NCBI RefSeq assembly: GCF_011682175.1
Contig: NZ_WHJG01000002.1
Span: 62,001-126,000 of the forward strand
From: Massilia frigida
GTDB lineage: Bacteria; Pseudomonadota; Gammaproteobacteria; Burkholderiales; Burkholderiaceae_D
Length of the DNA: 64,000 bases
Direction: 5' to 3'
Part shown: positions 57,572-64,000 of the stretch, piece after piece
How positions within the stretch are numbered: position 1 is the first letter of the stretch
Layout: every line of letters begins with the position of its first letter
Program-made: the position numbers and the translations under genes
Notes under the pieces: generated by a model
Told to the model about the DNA's origin: nothing
Seen by the model: only the letters and a program-made list of their open reading frames with translations
Databases searched by the model: none

Positions 57572-57758
57572 CGCCATCGCCATCCTTGCAATGCATCACA
57601 TGAGTGCCGCTATCGGAACCGCGATATCGAAGGCCGCAAGCGGGCGCTATAATGTCGCGCTTGACGAGAAAAACAACATGCCCCGCACTTGCGCCCTCGT
57701 GGCGCCGGCCGGGGTGGTGGGCCCGGGGCCCGAACCTTCTTACTTTTGAGTGGTATCT

Positions 57759-59075
57759 ATGACCGAATTGACTTCCTTGAGGCACATCCCGCACGCCAAC
57801 CTGTTTCGCAAGGGCGACGTGTTCGTACTGTTCGGCGAACTGTTCGGGCGCGGCTACGCTAACGGCCTGATCGATGAGGCACGCAAGGCCGGCATGACCA
57901 TCGTCGGCATCACCGTCGGCCGCCGTGACGAAAACAACGCGCTGCGCGCACTCAACGAAGAAGAACTGGCCGAAGCCGAAGCCAAGCTGGGCGGGCGCAT
58001 CATCAATGTGCCGCTGATGGCCGGCTTCGACCTCGACGCGCCCGCAGGCGAACAAAACCCGACCGAAATGCTGGCCGGCCTGACCCTCAAAGGCTGGCAG
58101 GAAGAAAAGCTGGACTGGGCCGCTGTCGAGCGCTGCCGTGAAGTCGGCGTGCGCCGCTTCACCAGCTCCGCCGCCCAAGCCATGGCGGAGATCGACAAAC
58201 TGATTCCCGACGGCAGCAATGTCTTCTTCGCCCACACCATGGCCGGTGGCATTCCCAAGATCAAGGCCTTCCTGGCCATCGCCAACCGCATCTACAAGGG
58301 TCGCGGCGAGCGCTTCATGTCCTCGCGCGAACTGCTCGATAGCGACCTCGGCAAGCTGATCTTGATGAACTTCGACGAAGTCACGGCGAACACCCTGCAA
58401 CACCTGATTACCGCCAGCGCCGCCATCCGCGACCGCATCGTCGCCAAGGGCGGCCAGGTGCGCTACACGGCCTACGGTTACCACGGCAGCGAGATCCTGA
58501 TCGACGGCAAGTACCAGTGGCAGACCTACACCAACTACACCCAGGGCTACGCCAAGATGCGCCTCGAAAGCGTCGCGCAGGCAGCCTGGGCGCAAGGGAT
58601 CAGCGCCACCGTCTTCAACTGCCCGGAAATCCGCACCAACTCGTCCGACATTTTTGCCGGTGTCGAACTGTCGCTGTTCCCGCTTCTGAGCGCGCTGAAA
58701 CGCGAAGGCGGCGCCGCCTGGGCCGAGCAGCAATGGGCCGCCTGCCAGGAACTGCTGAACGATGGCGTCTCCGTGCAAAGCCTGATCGACCAGATCGAGG
58801 CCTACAACAACGACCCGGTCAGCGCCAGCTTCCGCAACTTCGACGCCTGGCCGATGGACAACACGCTGCCGTTGGCCGAGGTCATGATCGGCACCTCGGA
58901 CGACATGACCAAGCTGCACAAGGACCGCAAGGCCCTGATCACCGACCACCTGAGCGCGCTGGTGCTGGAAAGTGCCGGTCCGCTGATGTTTTATGGCGCA
59001 TCCGAGAAAATCGCCCCGGTACTGTGGCTCAATCACGACATCATCGCCAGGCAACTGAACCTGCTGCACCCATAA
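57759..59075 (+). CDS. FabMG-like enoyl-ACP reductase family protein (tentative)
   Basis: A 438-residue cytoplasmic protein beginning MTELTSLRHIPHANLFRKGD, followed by VFVLFGELFGRGYANGLIDE, AGMTIVGITVGRRDENNALR, FFAHTMAGGIPKIKAFLAIA, TAYGYHGSEILIDGKYQWQT and a final GPLMFYGASEKIAPVLWLN. I associate this sequence type with the FabMG family, named after a metagenomic enoyl-ACP reductase that confers triclosan tolerance, but I am not certain of the link. An SDR-like Rossmann fold is plausible. The ATG at 57759 is preferred to a GTG nine bases upstream. A TATAAT at 57648-57653 is a likely -10 box. Confidence 0.7.
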   Translation: MTELTSLRHIPHANLFRKGDVFVLFGELFGRGYANGLIDEARKAGMTIVGITVGRRDENNALRALNEEELAEAEAKLGGRIINVPLMAGFDLDAPAGEQNPTEMLAGLTLKGWQEEKLDWAAVERCREVGVRRFTSSAAQAMAEIDKLIPDGSNVFFAHTMAGGIPKIKAFLAIANRIYKGRGERFMSSRELLDSDLGKLILMNFDEVTANTLQHLITASAAIRDRIVAKGGQVRYTAYGYHGSEILIDGKYQWQTYTNYTQGYAKMRLESVAQAAWAQGISATVFNCPEIRTNSSDIFAGVELSLFPLLSALKREGGAAWAEQQWAACQELLNDGVSVQSLIDQIEAYNNDPVSASFRNFDAWPMDNTLPLAEVMIGTSDDMTKLHKDRKALITDHLSALVLESAGPLMFYGASEKIAPVLWLNHDIIARQLNLLHP

Positions 59076-59093
59076 GCGCGCGAGCGCATGTCC

Positions 59094-59120
59094 TCGTCGG
59101 GCTGCCAAGGCGCCCGACGA
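59094..59120 (+). terminator. Hairpin after the FabMG-like gene
   Basis: TCGTCGGGC pairs with GCCCGACGA over a nine-base loop, 19 bases past the stop. No T run follows, so it is a weak candidate. Confidence 0.45.
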
Positions 59121-59179
59121 ATTCCCCCTGCCGCCTTGCTCGCGGTAAAATAGCATTGTCCGCTACCCAAGTCCATACC

Positions 59180-59389
59180 ATGAAACTGACCAAACAATTC
59201 CAGCTTTACGAATCCGACCACACCAAGTTCATCCGCGAACTCAAGGCCAAGAATCCCGAGATGGAAGCCGGTCAGATTGCCGGCCGCGCGCTGCTGTGGG
59301 ACAAGGCCCCGACTTCCCTGGCCGAGCAGGATAAAACCAAGGAATCGCGCGTCAGCCAACAGGCCTACGTGTACCAGAACAAACTCTGA
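59180..59389 (+). CDS. DUF3460 family protein
   Basis: A 69-residue protein, MKLTKQFQLYESDHTKFIRE and then LKAKNPEMEAGQIAGRALLW DKAP. The YESDHTKFIRELK and GRALLWDK elements are the hallmarks of DUF3460, a small family almost confined to betaproteobacteria and often found next to scpA and panC, as here. Function is unknown. It is probably cotranscribed with scpA, which starts 17 bases after its stop. Confidence 0.92.
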   Translation: MKLTKQFQLYESDHTKFIRELKAKNPEMEAGQIAGRALLWDKAPTSLAEQDKTKESRVSQQAYVYQNKL

Positions 59390-59406
59390 CATCCCAGGGC
59401 GAGACC

Positions 59407-60330
59407 ATGTTGCCAGATGAGGCGGCGACGGAAGAACTCGCCACAGAGCCAGGCGACGCGCTACGCGATGCGCCAGGCGACGCACTACGTGACGCACTGA
59501 CTGCCGCGCCGGTCGGGTTGCCGACGGTGCTGGAGACGCCGGCCGAGGTACCCGCATTTGCCCGTTTATACGGCGAACCGCTGCTGCGCATGCCGACCGA
59601 CCTGTTCATCCCGCCCGACGCGCTGGAAATCTTCCTCGACGCCTTCGAGGGTCCGCTCGACTTGCTGCTGTACCTGATCCGCAAGCAAAACTTCAACATC
59701 CTCGACATTCCGATGGCGCAGGTCACCCTGCAATATCTCAAGTATGTCGACCAGATCCGCCTGCACAACCTGGAACTGGCCGCCGAGTACCTGCTGATGG
59801 CCGCCATGCTGATCGAAATCAAATCGCGCATGCTGCTGCCGCAGCGCGTGGCCGAGGACGACCTGCTCGATACCTACGATCCGCGCGCCGACCTGGTGCG
59901 GCGCTTGCTCGACTACGAGCAAATCAAGCTGGCCGCCTATGAAATCAACGCCATTCCCCAGCTCGACCGCGACTTCACCCGGCCGCAATTGTTCGTCGAA
60001 CAGAGCAACATCCCCAACTGGCCCGATGTCGACCCGCTGGACTTGCAGCGCGCCTGGCTGGACGTGCTCAAGCGCGCCAAGCTGACCCAGCATCACCGCA
60101 TCAGCCGCCAGGAACTGTCGGTGCGCGAGCACATGACCTCGATTCTGCGGCAACTGCAATCGGCGCGCTTCGTCGAATTTGCCGACTTGTTCCAGGGCCA
60201 GGGCGGCGTGCCCATCGTGGTAGTGCACTTCGTGGCCATACTGGAACTGGCCAAGGAAACCCTGATAGAAATTACCCAGGCCGAGCCGTTCGCGCCGATT
60301 TACGTGCGCCTCGCCTACTCCCCGGCGTAA
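59407..60330 (+). CDS. scpA: Segregation and condensation protein A
   Basis: A 307-residue kleisin that bridges the two SMC heads in chromosome condensation. The conserved start of the core, FEGPLDLLLYLIRKQNFNIL, followed by DIPMAQVTLQYLKYVD and AAEYLLMAAMLIEIKSRMLL, is intact, as is the C-terminal winged-helix part. The first 60 residues are an acidic, Ala/Thr/Pro-rich extension with a short duplicated DALRDA element, longer than in most ScpA proteins. scpB is not adjacent. panC follows 35 bp later. Confidence 0.95.
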   Translation: MLPDEAATEELATEPGDALRDAPGDALRDALTAAPVGLPTVLETPAEVPAFARLYGEPLLRMPTDLFIPPDALEIFLDAFEGPLDLLLYLIRKQNFNILDIPMAQVTLQYLKYVDQIRLHNLELAAEYLLMAAMLIEIKSRMLLPQRVAEDDLLDTYDPRADLVRRLLDYEQIKLAAYEINAIPQLDRDFTRPQLFVEQSNIPNWPDVDPLDLQRAWLDVLKRAKLTQHHRISRQELSVREHMTSILRQLQSARFVEFADLFQGQGGVPIVVVHFVAILELAKETLIEITQAEPFAPIYVRLAYSPA

Positions 60331-60344
60331 GCCGATCCATTTGA

Positions 60345-61205
<861 letters not shown>

Positions 61206-61217
61206 CCCACAGCAAAA

Positions 61218-61239
61218 CCGGGGTCAGAGCTCTAATTTG
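61218..61239 (+). repeat. Half copy of the CCGGGGTCAGA palindromic element
   Basis: CCGGGGTCAGAGCTCTAAT, matching one arm of the 52-bp palindrome at 61344-61395, lies 12 bases after the panC stop without its partner arm. Confidence 0.75.
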
Positions 61240-61343
61240 AAACATTGCCGGCTTCCGCCCTCGCCTTGAACGACGTCGGATCCTTTCGTCAATCCGGCCA
61301 GGATTGAACCGCAATTTCGCAACCTTACCGCAACATGCCCACA

Positions 61344-61395
61344 CCGGGGTCAGAGCTTTAATTAGAAAGATTTCTGATTAGAGCTCTGACCCCGG
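61344..61395. repeat. 52-bp palindromic (REP-like) element, copy 1
   Basis: Two 26-base arms begin and end with CCGGGGTCAGAGCT / AGCTCTGACCCCGG and meet at AGAAAG-ATTTCT. The arms differ at only three positions, two of them G-T wobble-compatible. Compared with copy 2 at 62162 the arm carries paired changes. Confidence 0.88.
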
Positions 61396-61432
61396 TTAGG
61401 AAAGTTTTTCTAAGAGGTAAGCTGATCCGGAT

Positions 61433-61783
61433 TTAGAATCTGCCCTTGAATTTGCAGTTGCTGGCACCGCGCCTGCGCGTTTTGCAGCGCTCTACCCGGG
61501 TGGTGCCTTGCGCGTCATTGTCGATCTCCACCGCAAACAGCCTGCCATCGACGCAGCGCGCACTCCACAGCGCCGTGTCGCGCTCATCGCTGCCTTGGTA
61601 GATCGCGCGCTTGATGCCGATGCAGCGGATACCCGCATCGGTCACCGTCCCTCCCAGCGCCGCCTTGCGCTTGGTTTGCGTCATCTTTGCCAGCTGCATG
61701 TGGACCGGATTGGCACAGGCCGCGCCGGACACCGCGGCGATCAGGGCGCCTGCGATCAGGCGTGAGATCAGTTGTTTCCCCAC
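61433..61783 (-). CDS. Small secreted protein of unknown function
   Basis: A 116-residue protein. I place the start at the GTG 61781-61783, behind an AAAGGAAG ribosome site; the product then begins (M)GKQLISRLIAGALIAAVSGA with cleavage after ACA. The mature part has four Cys and many Arg/Lys (CIGIKRAIYQGSDERDTALW, ARCVDGRLFAVEIDND, ERCKTRRRGASNCKFKGRF) and may form two disulfides in the periplasm. No family is recognised. It follows the receiver gene by ten bases, and both are enclosed by the 52-bp palindromes. Confidence 0.75.
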   Translation of the reverse strand: MGKQLISRLIAGALIAAVSGAACANPVHMQLAKMTQTKRKAALGGTVTDAGIRCIGIKRAIYQGSDERDTALWSARCVDGRLFAVEIDNDAQGTTRVERCKTRRRGASNCKFKGRF

Positions 61784-61793
61784 AAAACTTCCT

Positions 61794-62099
61794 TTATTCA
61801 GTGCCAGCACCGCCGGCGTAACGTTCAATTGTTCGGATTCCCGCTTCCATTTTTTCCCGTGCAGAGGCATTGGCCGAGTGCACCCGCATCGCTGGCGGCC
61901 GAAAGCCGGCGGTAAATACCTGTTCCTCGATCCACAACACCACATCGTAGCCGGTGCCGCGCGCATCGTCGCCCAGGTCGTGGTCCAGGCTGAGGTGCGT
62001 GAGCGCGCCCCCTGCCAGCAAGGCGATGGCCTCGTCCGGCCAGTAGACGCGCACCCAGCCCTCGGGCGTGGCGCGTTCGTCGTCAAGATACACTTTCAT
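61794..62099 (-). CDS. Cyclic-phosphate-processing receiver (cPPR) domain protein
   Basis: A 101-residue stand-alone domain: MKVYLDDERATPEGWVRVYW, LLAGGALTHLSLDHDLGDDA, RGTGYDVVLWIEEQVF and RVHSANASAREKMEAGIRTI. This matches the cyclic-phosphate processing receiver family, a receiver-like fold proposed from comparative genomics to act on cyclic phosphate ends in RNA or nucleotide processing. The Asp-Asp pair after the first strand and the LDHDLGDD loop would form the active site. The start at 62099 matches the usual MKV(Y/F)LDDER opening. Confidence 0.88.
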   Translation of the reverse strand: MKVYLDDERATPEGWVRVYWPDEAIALLAGGALTHLSLDHDLGDDARGTGYDVVLWIEEQVFTAGFRPPAMRVHSANASAREKMEAGIRTIERYAGGAGTE

Positions 62100-62161
62100 C
62101 AACACCTGCCGCCTTCCCCGCGAGAGCATACCCGGTCCGCCAAAAAATGGCAAAAAAACAA

Positions 62162-62213
62162 CCGGGGTCAGACCTCCGATCAGAAAGATTTCTAATCAGA
62201 GGTCTGACCCCGG
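62162..62213. repeat. 52-bp palindromic (REP-like) element, copy 2
   Basis: CCGGGGTCAGACCT ... AGGTCTGACCCCGG with the same central AGAAAG-ATTTCT as copy 1. The GAGCT/AGCTC core of copy 1 is GACCT/AGGTC here, so both arms changed together and pairing is kept. Confidence 0.88.
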
Positions 62214-62246
62214 TTGTGCAACTAAGTCGTGCGGCAAGGCGGATGG

Positions 62247-63455
62247 TCAGGTGCTGATGTTTTGCGCCCAGGCCAGCGCCGACAGGTGGGCCTTGTTGAC
62301 GTCGACCGGCGCAATGTTGATCGACTTGGCCAGCGAGGCCACCAGCTGCGAGTTGAGCTCGCAGGCTTCGGCCAGCGCCAGGTACGGTCCGTACGCGCCG
62401 CCACGGGTAAGCAGCGCGCGCACCACTTCGTCCGGCAACTGGATGGTGTCAAGCACTTCTTTCATCGACAGGCCCAGCAGGCGGTCGAGCAGCGAGAACA
62501 TGCCGGTCATGAACAGGTTTTCACTCTCGCTGCGCGGCAAGCCTTTGTTGCCGAGCAGCTCGGTCAGGCGCCCGCGCACGACCGCCGTTTCCATCAGGAC
62601 CGGCGAGTAGCCACTGGTGCTGGCCGTGGCCAGCAACAGGGTCAGCCAGCGGTACATCGGCGAGTAGCCGAGCATGGTGATGGCCTGGCGCAGCGATTGA
62701 ATTTCGCGCCCGACCCCGAAACCGGCCGAGTTGATGAAACGCAGCAGCTTGTACGAGAGCGCCGGATCGCGCTTGAGCACGCTTTCGATCTTGGGGATGT
62801 CTTCGTTCTTTTGCACCATCTGCATCAGTTGCAGGATGATGGTCTGGGCCGGGTTCATGCCCTTGACGGGAATGCCGGGACGCGGGGTCAGGTGCAGCTT
62901 GCCGACAAAGGCGTCCAGGCCGAGCGCGGCGCAGGCGTCGAAGTCGGACCAGGTGGCGACCGGACGGCCGACCATGCGCACCGACGATTGCTTGGCGGCC
63001 GCGTAGGTGCGCGCCTGGGCCGCCACGTCGGCGCCCGAAAAACGCACTTCGATGTAGGAAGCGCTCATGCCGAGGTTCTTGCCCAGGTGGGCCAGGTCGC
63101 CGTCGCGCACCGAAATGCCGACGCCGCCGGCGCGCAAGCCCTGCACCGCGGCCAGGGTGTCCGGGTCGGCCAGGTCGCTCGCCTTCATGGTCAGCACGGT
63201 GCGCTCGGGCGGCATGGCGAACAGGGCGTCGGTCGAGAGCATGTTCGGGACCGCGTCCAGGAACAGGATCTTGTCTTTCAGCAGCCAGCCATGCTCGTCG
63301 TCATTGACGTTCTCGGCGACGAAGCCGATCAGCGCTTCGAGCTCTTCGTCGGTGACGGGCTGGTCTTCTTGATGCTGCCAGGATAATTCATAACCGATCA
63401 CGCGCTGCTTGGGATCGAGCAGGGGTTCGCGGACGATAAAGTTTGATTCGTGCAT
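62247..63455 (-). CDS. EAL-like and HDOD domain signalling protein (YuxH/CdgJ type)
   Basis: A 402-residue cytoplasmic protein. An N-terminal degenerate EAL-like domain (REPLLDPKQRVIGYELSW ... LFLDAVP ... LTMKASD) lacks a catalytic EAL-type Glu set, so cyclic di-GMP hydrolysis is unlikely. The C-terminal HDOD domain (IESVLKRDPALSYKLLRFIN, SAGFGVGREIQSLRQAITML) is complete. Relatives such as CdgJ influence motility and cyclic di-GMP signalling. The ATG at 63453-63455 matches family starts. cheZ lies just upstream on the same strand, which supports a motility or chemotaxis setting. Confidence 0.9.
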   Translation of the reverse strand: MHESNFIVREPLLDPKQRVIGYELSWQHQEDQPVTDEELEALIGFVAENVNDDEHGWLLKDKILFLDAVPNMLSTDALFAMPPERTVLTMKASDLADPDTLAAVQGLRAGGVGISVRDGDLAHLGKNLGMSASYIEVRFSGADVAAQARTYAAAKQSSVRMVGRPVATWSDFDACAALGLDAFVGKLHLTPRPGIPVKGMNPAQTIILQLMQMVQKNEDIPKIESVLKRDPALSYKLLRFINSAGFGVGREIQSLRQAITMLGYSPMYRWLTLLLATASTSGYSPVLMETAVVRGRLTELLGNKGLPRSESENLFMTGMFSLLDRLLGLSMKEVLDTIQLPDEVVRALLTRGGAYGPYLALAEACELNSQLVASLAKSINIAPVDVNKAHLSALAWAQNIST

Positions 63456-63530
63456 TGTATGGGTCGTTAAGGTGTTGCCGATGCGAAAGCGGGGCAATGC
63501 GCCCCGCCGCTGACTGAAAATCTCAGACGC

Positions 63531-64000
63531 TTAAAAGCCCAGACTGTCCAACAGATCGTCGACCTGGCCCTGGTTCGAGACCACGTCGTGCCGGGTCGGA
63601 TCGATCTGCGGGCCATTGAGCAGTCCATTGTCGTATTCGCGCTTGACCTCGGCCGGCGCGAAATCGACCAGCATTTGCACCAGTTGCTGTTCCAGGTTGC
63701 GGGTAATGGTGGTCACCTTGGTGATCACTTGCCCGGTCAGGTCCTGGAAGTCCTGGGCCATCATGATGTCCATCAGGTAGCCCTTGGTGGCGCTGCTGGC
63801 CGTGCGTGCCTGGGCCATGGCCGCCACGCTGCGCCCGGCCAGCGCGCGCCATTCGGCGTCGCTGGTGGCCGGTGCGTCGAGCAGCGTTTGCCACGAGGCC
63901 GACAGGCCGGCCGCGCCGCTGTCGATCTGGTCCTGCAGCGGCCCGGCCGCTTCGGTCGCGGTGAGCACCTTCTGGGCGGCCTGTTCGGACAGGCGCGCCA
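63531..64000 (-). CDS. cheZ: Chemotaxis phosphatase CheZ, N-terminus outside window
   Basis: The C-terminal 155 or so residues of CheZ, which dephosphorylates CheY-P. The frame is open to the right edge and reads ARLSEQAAQK before VLTATEAAG. The catalytic helix DIMMAQDFQDLTGQVI contains the active-site Gln and the conserved Asp, and the C-terminal CheY-binding peptide QGQVDDLLDSLGF is intact. The stop is 75 bp upstream of the EAL/HDOD gene. The GTG at 63966-63968 could be mistaken for a start but lies inside the protein. Confidence 0.93.
   Translation of the reverse strand, partial: ARLSEQAAQKVLTATEAAGPLQDQIDSGAAGLSASWQTLLDAPATSDAEWRALAGRSVAAMAQARTASSATKGYLMDIMMAQDFQDLTGQVITKVTTITRNLEQQLVQMLVDFAPAEVKREYDNGLLNGPQIDPTRHDVVSNQGQVDDLLDSLGF

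Overview
The window is a 64 kb piece of a GC-rich betaproteobacterial chromosome, most likely from the Oxalobacteraceae (Massilia/Telluria/Duganella group). I infer this from a PEP-CTERM protein, an EF-P with Arg32 beside its rhamnosyltransferase EarP, a DUF3460 protein, a TssQ-type lipoprotein, and codon use typical of that group. No phage, complete insertion sequence, CRISPR array or rRNA operon is visible. Most of it is densely packed core and accessory chromosome with many 4-base start/stop overlaps.

Layout. 1-9.3 kb: a partial questin-oxidase-like gene, catalase HPII, a membrane-tethered receiver protein with a long charged repeat helix, a PEP-CTERM metalloprotease behind a sigma-54 promoter, and clpB behind a sigma-32 promoter. 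9.4-12.95 kb: an insertion-like islet (LysR regulator plus two coupled secreted proteins) lying between two gene remnants. 12.98-17.7 kb: a minus-strand operon DUF349-moaE-crcB-yiaA, then a hemerythrin-like gene. 18-26.3 kb: a four-PAS diguanylate cyclase, a VapBC-like pair, small proteins, an unknown gene behind a flagellar (sigma-28) promoter, a methyltransferase, a solute-binding protein and an acetyltransferase. 26.3-28.3 kb: initiator tRNA and dbpA.

28.6-32.2 kb holds an orphan type VI secretion regulatory set: an FHA-C-terminal-like protein without FHA, a PP2C phosphatase, a membrane Ser/Thr kinase with a PEGA-like end, and a TssQ lipoprotein, with no structural T6SS genes. 32.2-36.5 kb is a translation block: efp, earP, five tRNA genes (Ala-GGC and Glu-TTC, partly duplicated) and gltX. 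36.5-41.3 kb is a yhaO-yhaN (SbcD/SbcC-like) pair.

The most interesting region is 41.5-50.9 kb. A vanadium-haloperoxidase-like lipoprotein has its 3' end copied into a 112-bp tandem repeat. It is followed by a tightly coupled five-gene operon: SWIM zinc finger, DUF5691, MoxR AAA+ ATPase, DUF5682 and a VWA (CoxE-like) protein. This looks like a complete multi-protein MoxR-VWA machine whose role is, as far as I know, undescribed.

51-64 kb: a secreted beta-helix protein, a solute-binding protein, a DUF4399 protein, apbC divergent from metG, an acetyltransferase, a FabMG-like protein, DUF3460, scpA, panC, a two-gene module (secreted protein plus cyclic-phosphate-processing receiver) flanked by two 52-bp covarying palindromes, an EAL/HDOD protein and the 3' part of cheZ.
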